64,000 nt of DNA from the NCBI GenBank assembly GCA_016712745.1, contig JADJQN010000004.1:248001-312000 (forward strand), read 5' to 3'. The notes under the pieces are model-generated. The model searched no databases and was not told the origin of the DNA. It saw nothing but the letters and a program-made list of their open reading frames with translations. Shown here piece by piece: positions 28,796 through 37,381 of the stretch. This DNA comes from Sandaracinaceae bacterium (GTDB taxonomy: Bacteria; Myxococcota_A; Polyangia; Polyangiales; JADJQN01). The position numbers and the translations under genes are program-made. How positions within the stretch are numbered: position 1 is the stretch's first letter; the number at the start of each line of letters is the position of its first letter.

Positions 28796-28971
28796 CCCCC
28801 GCAGATTTTGCGTGTGGGGGCGCATGGTACGCGCCGCCCGCGAGTGATGCCTCTGCCGCGACGTCAAGGATGAATGACGCAACGGTGAAGACATCTTCAG
28901 TCTCCATGGCGTCATCAGCGTTCGGCGATCGAGCATGGTGCGTTGCGCTAGCGTTCGGCGTAAAGAGATGG

Positions 28972-29910
28972 CTAGCGACTGCCGCCGCCTGCGGTGAAGT
29001 GTGCGGCAATCCTATCGCCAGTGAGCACATGATCGTAGATAGCGACCTCATCAAGAGTTCCGTGCACACCGAGATAGATTGGGCCGCTGCCATCGCTCGC
29101 GCAACCGATTGAAAGCGCACCTTGCATCGTCGGGATGGGATGGGTGCTTTGATTCTGGCGATCACGGCGCACGCCATTTACCCAAAGCTCTTCGTGCTCG
29201 TCCGAGTAGGTGCCAACCAGATGGCTCCACGCACCGAGCGGCAGTTCGCCCTCGGCGGGCGAGACCGAAGCGTACGCGCCCATCGTGTAAAGGTTGTCTT
29301 CGCCATCGCTATTCCACGCGTCGAAGTAAGGAAAGCCCGAGTGCGGATAGTTGGCACTCAGGTTCCATCCGCCGCGTACGCCAGTCGGAAATCCTTCGGT
29401 GCTCAAAAGCCGCGTGCCTTCCTCGCCATAGGCAGTGAGCTTCACCCACGCTTCGACGCTGAACTCCACTCGACCCGCAAAGCGGAAATAGTCGCCCACG
29501 CTCACGCAGCCGCTTGTGCCGTCGAGTGTGATCGCGCTGTCGTGCGCGACGATGCCGGCGGCACCCAGCGTCACACCGCCAAAATAGGTTCCAACGGGTG
29601 CACCGGCAATCTGATCGGCGGCCGTGCTTCCAGAACTCTCACCGAAACGAAAATACGCGACCGGATGATCGAGCAGGACCACGGCTGCGTAGCCACCGAC
29701 ACCCCCGGCGTCGCCTGACACGCCGGCGTCGCCTGACACGCCGGCGTCGCCTGACACGCCGGCGTCGCGTGATGCGCCGCCGTCGCGTGATGCGCCGGCG
29801 TCGCCTGACACGCCGGCGTCGCTATTAGGTATATTGGTTGGCTCGCATGCTGCCAGCATCGCGGCCAGCGCAACCACGCGTGTTCGAAATCGCAATAGCC
29901 CGTGTCCCAT
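28972..29910 (-). CDS. LamG-domain lipoprotein with Asp-Ala-Gly repeat linker
   Basis: 312 residues from the ATG at 29910 (an ATG at 29934 is possible). Signal peptide with lipobox LAAC, a repeated linker DAGVSG/DAGASR (residues 30-70), then a concanavalin-like LamG domain: AAVVLLDHPVAYFRFGESSG, SVEAWVKLTAYGEEG, GAWSHLVGTYSDEHEELWVN and GTLDEVAIYDHVLTGDRI. LamG domains bind sugars or proteins, so this is probably a surface ligand-binding lipoprotein. Ends near the hsp20 remnant; no clear ribosome binding site. Confidence 0.82.
   Translation of the reverse strand: MGHGLLRFRTRVVALAAMLAACEPTNIPNSDAGVSGDAGASRDGGASRDAGVSGDAGVSGDAGVSGDAGGVGGYAAVVLLDHPVAYFRFGESSGSTAADQIAGAPVGTYFGGVTLGAAGIVAHDSAITLDGTSGCVSVGDYFRFAGRVEFSVEAWVKLTAYGEEGTRLLSTEGFPTGVRGGWNLSANYPHSGFPYFDAWNSDGEDNLYTMGAYASVSPAEGELPLGAWSHLVGTYSDEHEELWVNGVRRDRQNQSTHPIPTMQGALSIGCASDGSGPIYLGVHGTLDEVAIYDHVLTGDRIAAHFTAGGGSR
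29705..29820 (-). repeat. 18-bp tandem repeat in linker of LamG lipoprotein
   Basis: About six and a half copies of CCGGCGTCGCCTGACACG (plus strand), two copies diverged to CGTGAT forms. In frame: each unit encodes six residues, so copy-number change would alter linker length without breaking the gene. Confidence 0.85.
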
Positions 29911-30205
29911 GGGTTGCTTTGATAGCAGAGCCATGGCCTCAGCGTCCATCAGCGACCGAAACTACAGGCGAGGCATTCACCCGCGACCCCGGCTATCCCT
30001 GACCCTGCGCTGTATGAAGCTGAGGGTCAGAAAAAATGTGCGTAGTTGCGATAGAGATCGCGTTTGCTCACATGGCGAAGAACACGTACGCCGCCCCCGC
30101 GTTAGCGAGCCCGTTGTTGGCTTCGTTTCCGCTGAGCTCTTCTTGACACGGTCCTCGATCGTCGAGGTCCTCGATCGACGCGGTCCTCGCCCGCGCCCGC
30201 CAAAT

Positions 30206-31318
30206 CTAGTGCGCGCGCACCAACCCTAGAATGAGTTCGAGGAAGATGAGTGCGACGACCGACACTTCGAGCACTGTCGTGCGGCGATGGCCGATTTCGG
30301 CCTCGAAAATCTCGCTTACTCGCGAGAGCGTGCCGAGCTTTTCTTTCACCGCGCTCGATAGATCGCCTAGACGAAAGCGCTCTGCGGCCTCGCGATAGAG
30401 GCGGGAGGTGTAGGCGTCGCCGACCAGAGTCAGAGCGCCTTCGAGGCGGTCGTAGAGGTCCGTGATTTCGATGAAGAGAGTGCCTGCTCTGCGCGCTACG
30501 TGAACGAAAGGCGAGCGAAACAAGCTCGACGCTTTGCGCGCGTCGCCTGCAGCCCGATACACGGCGGCCAGCTCGCGCGATAGTAGCTGGTCGTAGTAGC
30601 GCAGCTCGAGGCGACGCGCCGTCGCAAGCTCGAGCACCTCGAGCTCGTCACGGTGGCCATGCGGATCGATCACGAGAGCGGCGCTCCACCCGATCACAGC
30701 GGCGTCGAACGCGTAGTACTGAATCGCCCGGCTTTGATGCGCGTCTTTGACACTGCTCGCGAGTGGCGACATCGCTTCGGCGAGGAGCAGCTCGGCTGGC
30801 TGGAGCAAGGCGAGGGCCTCCTTCGCATCCGTAACCCCTCGCACACCGCGCACGTGAAAAATTGTGTAGTCCTCGAACAGCTCCACGCTGTGTTCCTCAC
30901 GCAGGGATTCGCGCAGATCGCTCGCCAACTCGTTCCAGACTTCGCGCGCCTTCGCGTCCAGCAACGTGAGTTGTTCGAGCTTGTCCGAAAGATCAATCAT
31001 CTCCTCCGTGGTCATCCCGTCCGCGAGCTTCATCGAGAACCGGAGTGAGACGACGCCAAAGTCGAAGAGACGCGCGTGCACTGCGAATTCGAATCCAGCC
31101 AAGAGCAAATCATCCAAGGGCAAGTCGAGGGGATTGGATCCGAGCACGACGCCGCCGGGTACTTTGTCTGGTCCTCGCACCTGCGTCTCACCGCGACTGG
31201 CTCCCCGACGCGCAGCGAGTTTTTCCGCCACGTCCAGATCGATGACATTGGCGACATCAAGAAGACGCAGCAGCTCTACGCTTCCGCCGTGGATATGCGC
31301 GTTTGAATCCGATTGCAC
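30206..31318 (-). CDS. DUF155/RMND1-like protein with C-terminal membrane anchor
   Basis: 370 residues from a GTG at 31318 (TTG 31321 equally possible; neither has a ribosome binding site). Residues 80-170 hold a mixed domain with HARLFDFGVVSLRF and FEDYTIFHVRGVRG; 180-330 is helical with conserved RLELRYYDQLL; the end is a coiled stretch (LSRVSEIFEAEIGHRRTTVL) followed by one membrane segment and a very short tail. This layout matches DUF155 proteins such as fungal Rmd1 and mitochondrial RMND1, recognised by architecture and the C-terminal pattern only. Function in bacteria unknown. Confidence 0.5.
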   Translation of the reverse strand: MQSDSNAHIHGGSVELLRLLDVANVIDLDVAEKLAARRGASRGETQVRGPDKVPGGVVLGSNPLDLPLDDLLLAGFEFAVHARLFDFGVVSLRFSMKLADGMTTEEMIDLSDKLEQLTLLDAKAREVWNELASDLRESLREEHSVELFEDYTIFHVRGVRGVTDAKEALALLQPAELLLAEAMSPLASSVKDAHQSRAIQYYAFDAAVIGWSAALVIDPHGHRDELEVLELATARRLELRYYDQLLSRELAAVYRAAGDARKASSLFRSPFVHVARRAGTLFIEITDLYDRLEGALTLVGDAYTSRLYREAAERFRLGDLSSAVKEKLGTLSRVSEIFEAEIGHRRTTVLEVSVVALIFLELILGLVRAH

Positions 31319-31425
31319 CAAGACGTTTTATCGCACCTGAGACCACGAAGCGAACGTCAGCGTGATCTGCGGATTACGGCCAAGCTCGTGATCTGATTCG
31401 GCTCGATTGAAGCGCTGTGACGAGA

Positions 31426-31995
31426 TCACTTCGCATGCATCCATGCGACGATGTTGGGCGCGCCGCGCGCAATGTTCGCCGTCGCTGTAGCCGGATACCC
31501 AAGAATGATTGGCGCGATCGCCACGGCAGATGGGCCAAGGCCGAGCTCTGCCTTGACCTCCGGCTCGTTCAACACTGGAACAGCAAAGCCGATGCAGCAC
31601 GAGCCTAAGCCTGAGTCACACGCAGCGAGCATCAAGTTCTCAGCCGCCAACCAACAGTCAGCGTCGGAGTACGGTCCGCGAGCTGAGACGCTGATGACGA
31701 CGAGCGTGGCCGCGTCATAGAAGATGTTGAACGAAGGAGTTTCCAACAGCCCGCGATAGTGCGCGCCTTTGGCATCGGCCACCGTCACGCTTAGCAGCAT
31801 TTCTTTGGCGCGGTCGGAGTATCGCTTTAGTTGAGCTGTGTCTTGCACGACCGAGAACAGCCAGGGCTGTTGATTCATTGCGCTTGGAGCCTGTACCGCA
31901 GCAGCCAACAAGAGGCGCAGGGTGGGCTCGTCAACCATTCGTGGCTGGTAGGCGCGTACCGCTCGGCGTGCATAGATGGCTTCGACGACGTTCAT
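31426..31995 (-). CDS. nitroreductase family flavoprotein
   Basis: 189 residues. FMN-binding start VVEAIYARRAVRAYQPRMV, the QAPSAMNQQPWLFSVV segment that contacts FMN, and ACDSGLGSCCIGFAVPVLNE near the C-terminus are all characteristic. These dimeric enzymes use NAD(P)H to reduce quinones, nitro compounds or enones; the true substrate cannot be read from the sequence. Monocistronic within the accessory region, 107 bases from the DUF155-like gene on the same strand. Confidence 0.88.
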   Translation of the reverse strand: MNVVEAIYARRAVRAYQPRMVDEPTLRLLLAAAVQAPSAMNQQPWLFSVVQDTAQLKRYSDRAKEMLLSVTVADAKGAHYRGLLETPSFNIFYDAATLVVISVSARGPYSDADCWLAAENLMLAACDSGLGSCCIGFAVPVLNEPEVKAELGLGPSAVAIAPIILGYPATATANIARGAPNIVAWMHAK

Positions 31996-32244
31996 GCGTG
32001 CTTACGCAGCAATCCGCATGCCATGCCACGCGTGCGTTTTGTCGTCGCAACTTGCTGTCGCGGGGCAGGGGGGACGATTTGCCACACGCATCGACCGATG
32101 CAGTTCCTGCACGTCGACGCGGTTTCAGCACTTCGATGCGCCGCAGCCTAGAAAACAACGCGCAGAACTCGAGGGCACAAGGATTGCTTTGGCTGCGTCT
32201 CGTGGCGCGACTGAAAGCGCCGCAAAGAAACGAGGGAGATAGAT

Positions 32245-32466
32245 ATGACCAATATTACCGTTGGACGCCGCGAACCTTCAGTCGTTTCTCCGTACGCTGG
32301 CGCGTCGTGGGATCCGGTTCGCGTGATGCGCGACATGTTGCGATGGGACCCCTTCGTTGAAATGAGTGCATTGCCGATCACGCAGGGCGCGACCTACATG
32401 CCGGACTTCGACGTCAAGGAAACGTTAACTCCCCCGTCATCGGATGTTCCGCTGGAGGCCGCATGA
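32245..32466 (+). pseudogene. 5' fragment of a small heat-shock protein (Hsp20) gene
   Basis: 73-residue frame with a good ribosome binding site (GAGGGAG at 32232). Residues 1-58 resemble the N-terminus of bacterial Hsp20 (DPVRVMRDMLRWDPFVEMSA then MPDFDVKET); the alpha-crystallin domain that should follow is missing and 14 unrelated codons lead to a stop. The stop overlaps the serpin ATG by 4 bases, and the serpin ribosome binding site lies inside it, so the promoter and start of the old hsp20 may now drive the serpin. Confidence 0.65.
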
Positions 32467-33752
32467 AGAGCGTTTTGGTCGTGATGAGTTTGTCCTACAT
32501 CTTCATTGGTTGCGCGTCGGAGACGTTGGTTCCGCCGCCGACGATGCCCGATGGAGCGGAAGTCGTTCGTTCGACGCACGCGCGCCTCTCGACGGCTGGA
32601 GTCTCGACGGCAGACCTTGAGACACTCGCTCACGACAATGCCGCGTTCGGCGCGGCGCTCTATCGCCACTCCGATCGTGGAACTGGCAATTTCATTTATT
32701 CGCCCGTGAGCGTGTCTGTTGCACTCGCGATGACGTACGCAGGTGCGGCCACGGAAACGGCGTCGCAGATGGCGACGGCCATGCACTTCACGTTGCCGGC
32801 ATCTCGCCTCCATCCAGCATTCAACGCGCTCGATAGCGCGCTAAACAGCCGAGGTGAAGGTGCGCACGACGTCAGTGGCAATGCATTTCAACTGAACGTC
32901 ATCAACCAGCTGTGGGCCCAGCGGGGCTTCGCCATTGAGGCGCCCTTTCTCGACACCCTGGCCGAGCACTATGGCACGGGGCTTCTAGCCCTGGATTTTG
33001 TGGGTGCCACGGAGCCGTCGCGCATGGCGATCAACACGTGGGTCGAGGATCAAACAAATCACAGAATTGTCGATTTGCTCCCGCAGGGAAGCATTACGCC
33101 GGATACGCGGCTCGTGTTGACCAATGCTGTGTATTTCAACGCGTCATGGAATGCGCCATTCGATCCCGTCGCTACGGCCAACGAGAGCTTCACTACGTTG
33201 TCCGGTTCGACGGTGACAGCGCCGTTCATGCACAATGTGCTCGACGCGAACTACGTTGCGTCCGATTCAGTGCAAATCGTCGAGTTGCCCTACGACGGTG
33301 AAGAGGTTTCGATGTTGATCGTCATGCCGGAGGACTTCAACTCGTTCGAAGCCACAATTGACGCAGATGTGCTCGCGGTCGCCGCAAGCGCCACGCTTCA
33401 TCGAGTGACTCTGAGCTTGCCGAAGTTCGAAGCGCGTTCTGCCTTCAGCGTGCGCTCCGCACTCGAGACCCTCGGCATGCCCATCGCGTTCACCGAACAA
33501 GCGGATTTTTCAGGAATCGATGGCGCGCACGATCTCTCAATCTCAGATGTCGTTCACCAGGCGTTTATTCGCGTGGATGAGCACGGCACGGAAGCCGCTG
33601 CTGCAACAGCCGTCATTGTAGGGGTGACGAGCGTGCCCCAGCCGGTGACACTCGTCGTCGACCGACCGTTCTTCTTCGTCATTCGTGATAACGCGACGGA
33701 CAGCATCATTTTCGCAGGTCGCGTCATCGACCCAACGCTGGCTGCTTCGTAG
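32463..33752 (+). CDS. serpin, lipoprotein form
   Basis: 429 residues. Lipobox FIGC (Cys17) puts it on the cell envelope. Serpin motifs: NFIYSPVSVSVALAMTYAGA, LVLTNAVYFNASWNAPFD, and the hinge EHGTEAAAATA ahead of the reactive loop, closed by DRPFFFVIRDNATDSIIFAGRV. The hinge has the small residues needed for loop insertion, so it should be inhibitory. Counting 17 residues from hinge Glu373 places P1 at Thr389 in GVTSVP, suggesting an elastase- or subtilisin-like target. GGAGG precedes the ATG, which overlaps the hsp20 fragment stop. Confidence 0.93.
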   Translation: MKSVLVVMSLSYIFIGCASETLVPPPTMPDGAEVVRSTHARLSTAGVSTADLETLAHDNAAFGAALYRHSDRGTGNFIYSPVSVSVALAMTYAGAATETASQMATAMHFTLPASRLHPAFNALDSALNSRGEGAHDVSGNAFQLNVINQLWAQRGFAIEAPFLDTLAEHYGTGLLALDFVGATEPSRMAINTWVEDQTNHRIVDLLPQGSITPDTRLVLTNAVYFNASWNAPFDPVATANESFTTLSGSTVTAPFMHNVLDANYVASDSVQIVELPYDGEEVSMLIVMPEDFNSFEATIDADVLAVAASATLHRVTLSLPKFEARSAFSVRSALETLGMPIAFTEQADFSGIDGAHDLSISDVVHQAFIRVDEHGTEAAAATAVIVGVTSVPQPVTLVVDRPFFFVIRDNATDSIIFAGRVIDPTLAAS

Positions 33753-33900
33753 CCATCTCGCTTGCGTTCTCTCGAGGCACCGGGGCGACTCCACCGGCGT
33801 CGGGCGCGCGTTCTTTCCCCTCGCTGTTGTTGATCCCTCGCACGCGTTTCAGCCGCCCGCTTCACTTCCGAAGCGTCGAGGCGCAAACGACGCTGACTAG

Positions 33901-34725
33901 CTAGTCCTGCCCGAAAACGCGAGTCGTCGGAACGCCAATCGCTTGCGCAAGACGCGCAAGCGTTTCGAGCGAGGGCGTGTGGCGGCCTGCTTCGACGCGA
34001 GCAATGTTCGGGCGATGAATGCCAGTGCGGCGTGCGAGCTCAGCCTGAGTGAGACCGGCTTGAACACGAAGCGAACGCAGACGCGCGCCAAGCTTCACGC
34101 CGTCGACGTCCATGGTGGTTCCGAAGTCCGCGGGCGGAATGCTGGGCGCGATGCTCAGCGCTTGCAACGTGATGCGCGGGCCGCCGACCAACTCGACTAC
34201 AGCGGTCGTTGCGTCATCGCTCAAAATGATCTCGCGTACGTCGCTGCCGTCGTCTGTCCCATCTAGGGGACGTTGAATCACCGTCGCGCGACCGTCGCCG
34301 ACGATGGCTAAGAGGTCCGTTCCGCGAGGCGCAACCGTGAGGTACTCAAAGCGGCGATTGCGTGTTGCATCGACATAACGCGCGAGCACGTTCGCGATGC
34401 GAGCCATTCCGTCGGTGTCGACACACACCAAGCCTGCGCACACTTCATCGATGAGCCCAGCGATGTCAGCAAAGGCATGCGCGTTCGGCAACACCACGAT
34501 CGGCGTCGCGCCAAGCGCGCGCGCGAAGCCAGCTGCTGCGAGAAGCTCGTCTTCGGTGAAGCCTGTCCACGCGCCATCGATGATGATGACCGAGTTCTTC
34601 TCGGTGCGAGCGCTCAGGGTTGTGGGTGCGCACGCTTCGATGTGCAGACCGACGCGGCCAAGGGTTGTACGCCAGGCGTCAATGAATGCATGTCGATCCG
34701 AGAAAACGCTCACCGAAAAAGCCAT
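33901..34725 (-). CDS. Xre-family regulator with receiver-like N-terminus
   Basis: 274 residues. The start is ATG 34725: GAGG six bases upstream would abut the GTG at 34731. C-terminal HTH_3 domain (about residues 210-274): LGARLRSLRVQAGLTQAELA, then RRTGIHRPNIARVEAGRHTP. The first 110 residues alternate strands and helices like a response-regulator receiver (SVIIIDGAWTGFTEDEL, ATPIVVLPNA), but the conserved phosphoacceptor set is not evident, so a pseudo-receiver is likely. Middle region (120-200) is beta-rich and unknown. Probably regulates the neighbouring envelope genes, by position only. Confidence 0.75.
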   Translation of the reverse strand: MAFSVSVFSDRHAFIDAWRTTLGRVGLHIEACAPTTLSARTEKNSVIIIDGAWTGFTEDELLAAAGFARALGATPIVVLPNAHAFADIAGLIDEVCAGLVCVDTDGMARIANVLARYVDATRNRRFEYLTVAPRGTDLLAIVGDGRATVIQRPLDGTDDGSDVREIILSDDATTAVVELVGGPRITLQALSIAPSIPPADFGTTMDVDGVKLGARLRSLRVQAGLTQAELARRTGIHRPNIARVEAGRHTPSLETLARLAQAIGVPTTRVFGQD

Positions 34726-34792
34726 GGTCACCTCAGTGGAGGCCGCACTCTAAGGGGATGCGCGGTAAGGCTCAAGGCGTTCGAGCTTAACT

Positions 34793-36067
34793 CTACGACG
34801 ATTTACGGAATTTACTCAGAGTGCGGTCGAGCCATCGCGCATACGGGCCGCGACGGAATTCGACGAAGTAAAACATCAGGATCGTGAGTGAAATAAATCC
34901 GATGCCCCAGGTCATGAGGGAGAGTTTCTTGCGAAAGGTCAGCGATAGAAGTCCGTATGCGAACTCAAGATGCACGAAATAGACGAGCAGTGACGCGGTT
35001 CCCAGCGTGCGCAACGGATTCAAGAACGTGAAGTTGCGCTTGGCGACTTCGAACATGATTAGGCTGGCTGCCAGGCCAGCACCGACGCGCGAGGCGACGC
35101 GAACTGGGGCAGTTAACCACGGCCACTCGTTCAGATAGCCGAGGTGGTAGGCGATTGACTCGTTGGTCGCGATAGCGAGTAACGCGCCGAACACGCCTTG
35201 AATGAGTAGTAAGCGCATGAGTCGTTGTTCGCGTGCGCCCGCGTGCCACCAAAGTCCGAGAGAGCGCCCGATGAAGACGTACGAGAGCCATGGGAAGAGT
35301 GGGAAGAGAGCGACTACGCGTCCGCCGGGAGGGGGCGGCCACTGGGCCAGATACGCTGCGATGGGCGCGGGGAGCGGACCCGGAACGAGCTTCGCGGCGA
35401 GCGGTGTTGCGAACGCGACAACGATTCCGATTGCCAGCGATATGCCGGCGCGCGTTCCAATGAGCGGGCTTGCGAGCGACACCACCACGAGCGATGCACC
35501 GATCGCTTGCAGAACATCGACGCGCACGAGCCCAACGAGACGGGTCGGATCGACGATCGTGACTTGCCAAATACCAAAGGCGAACAGTGGTGCAGCGCAC
35601 GCGAACGCGATCGCTGCGCGCCGCGGCTCCTTGCCAAGCTTGCGCGACGCCCAGATGCCAATGCAGAGCGCGACGAGGATCGGCGGCCACACGCGCAGGC
35701 CGTAAAGATGGCGGATGCCGCCAGAGTCGATCGTCCACATCTGCAGACGCAGCAGATAGCCGATCACCCAAACCTCAAGCCCGCGCCCGACGTTGCTGCG
35801 AACTGCGTACGCAGTCGGTGTGGCGCGCTCGATCTCGGTTGCGTGCTTCATGCCAAGGGAGACGCCGGCGAGCAAGAGAAAGAAGGGTGCGGCAAGGCCT
35901 CCGAGCAGGCGCAGCGATGTAAACGTTGCCGTCGAGCGTAGGTCGTCGCGGATCCAACTATCGGCCGTGTGCCACAGGATCATGAACACGACCGCCAAAC
36001 CTCGAACGAGGTCGATGTACTCGAGCCGAGTTTTGGGCGCAGGACTTGGGTTTGGGGAACCGTTCAC
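34793..36067 (-). CDS. DUF1624/HGSNAT-like membrane acyltransferase
   Basis: 424 residues from a GTG, about ten membrane segments. The N-terminus carries the family signature RLEYIDLVRGLAVVFMILWH with the conserved Asp, Arg and His, followed by GGLAAPFFLLLAGVSLGM. Relatives include the lysosomal heparan-alpha-glucosaminide N-acetyltransferase and bacterial acyltransferases that move an acetyl group across the membrane onto sugars. The acceptor here is unknown; surface polysaccharide or peptidoglycan is likely. The next gene on this strand is the Xre regulator. Confidence 0.82.
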   Translation of the reverse strand: MNGSPNPSPAPKTRLEYIDLVRGLAVVFMILWHTADSWIRDDLRSTATFTSLRLLGGLAAPFFLLLAGVSLGMKHATEIERATPTAYAVRSNVGRGLEVWVIGYLLRLQMWTIDSGGIRHLYGLRVWPPILVALCIGIWASRKLGKEPRRAAIAFACAAPLFAFGIWQVTIVDPTRLVGLVRVDVLQAIGASLVVVSLASPLIGTRAGISLAIGIVVAFATPLAAKLVPGPLPAPIAAYLAQWPPPPGGRVVALFPLFPWLSYVFIGRSLGLWWHAGAREQRLMRLLLIQGVFGALLAIATNESIAYHLGYLNEWPWLTAPVRVASRVGAGLAASLIMFEVAKRNFTFLNPLRTLGTASLLVYFVHLEFAYGLLSLTFRKKLSLMTWGIGFISLTILMFYFVEFRRGPYARWLDRTLSKFRKSS

Positions 36068-36282
36068 GGGCCGGCGATTATGCGTTCGACATCGCTACCT
36101 GCCAACGTTTGTTCACACATGGGATCGTGAACGGTGCACACGCACACGCGGGAACAGCCCCAATTTTCGGCGTTTTCGACCTGGCACGCCTCTCGCTTTA
36201 GTGCGGCCTGTCCCTGCATGGGACGGGGCGGACTAGCGGAGGGCAACTGCCACCCACTCTTCAAAAATATCGGGAGCGAATC

Positions 36283-37218
36283 ATGATTGAGCGCAACGTT
36301 TCGGAAGCCACAAACCTCGAGTTGTCGTCGGACGACAGCCAACTAATGAAGCGCGTGATGCTGACGATGATGTCGAAGGCATCGCTTGGCGTGCTCATCG
36401 GTGCGAGTGGTTCATCTGCGAACACAAACGCGACGACGATCAACGTGAAGCGCGTTGCTTCGGGCGAGGTTTCTTTGGCGCTCGATACGATGCGCACGTT
36501 CTACATCGACGCGGAGTACGGCGAGGGAGCACGCGTGTTTGCCGTAGGGCAGCGCGCGCTGCGTGCACCTCTTCCGCCCCCGTCGCGCATGCGTAAATCA
36601 CCTGGTTCTACCGATGATCCGCGCGAGAAGGAAAGTCGCCGCCCAACGGAAGAAGAAGTCGAACTGGCGCAACCGATTGCGATGACCCTGATCACGCAAA
36701 GCGGCGCGAGCATCGTTTTAGCAACGCATCGTTTGTTGGTGAACCGCGCGCAGGTTTGGTTTCACGCGTATCGCTTGGAAGTGCCGGCGATGTTGCATCG
36801 CCGCCTCTACGATCAGACGGCAGTCGCCCTCGAGGGCGAAGTTTCTGGTGCTTCGTTCACTTGGACGCCCACGCTGCACGCGGCGGCCGATCTACTTCCT
36901 CAGGAATGGGACAAGCTGCGCGCGCTCGAGTTGAGTCGGCCGGGCGAGCCAAAGCAAAGTGGAGCAGTCGCGGCGTACGCGTATCGCTTTCGGGGAGCCG
37001 GGTTGCTCGGTGTTATCGTGACCCGCGAGTACGCGTCGACCACGTCGCCTCTCGCGCTCGAGCTCCGTGTCATTCGCGATGGCAAGTGTGTGGCGTCGAT
37101 TGCCGATGCCTTCGCGCATGGTGAGCTGGCCATCGGCGACCGTCGCTGGCTCATCTTCGAAATGGAGAGCGAGCTGCGTTCCTACGCGGTGAAAACTCGC
37201 GCTAAACGCGGCTCCTGA
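36283..37218 (+). CDS. hypothetical protein
   Basis: 311 residues, no signal peptide. GGGAGCG precedes the ATG. A Ser/Asn/Thr-rich N-terminus, a charged Pro/Arg/Glu stretch (about 105-135) and a C-terminal half with strands around MTLITQSGASIVLATHRLLV and RRWLIFEMESELRSYA. The pattern suggests two beta-rich cytoplasmic domains joined by a flexible linker. I do not recognise the family. An inverted repeat TTGATCC/GGATCAA lies at 37226-37243 after the stop without a T run. Confidence 0.65.
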   Translation: MIERNVSEATNLELSSDDSQLMKRVMLTMMSKASLGVLIGASGSSANTNATTINVKRVASGEVSLALDTMRTFYIDAEYGEGARVFAVGQRALRAPLPPPSRMRKSPGSTDDPREKESRRPTEEEVELAQPIAMTLITQSGASIVLATHRLLVNRAQVWFHAYRLEVPAMLHRRLYDQTAVALEGEVSGASFTWTPTLHAAADLLPQEWDKLRALELSRPGEPKQSGAVAAYAYRFRGAGLLGVIVTREYASTTSPLALELRVIRDGKCVASIADAFAHGELAIGDRRWLIFEMESELRSYAVKTRAKRGS

Positions 37219-37381
37219 AGCGACTTTGATCCGTCCGGATCAATGCTGACACCGGCCGCTTCCCGCAGTGCTGCCCAACTCGCTCTCTAAATGCCCGATA
37301 TGAGGGGGGGTTTGCTACCCCTCCGCTCCCCTTATCGATCGGGATGGGGGCGGCGTACGTGCGCGTTCACGGGAGGCAGTG

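Noticed and set aside
28761..29177. 138-residue minus-strand frame
   Set aside because: Overlaps the LamG lipoprotein in another phase and shows no protein-like pattern.
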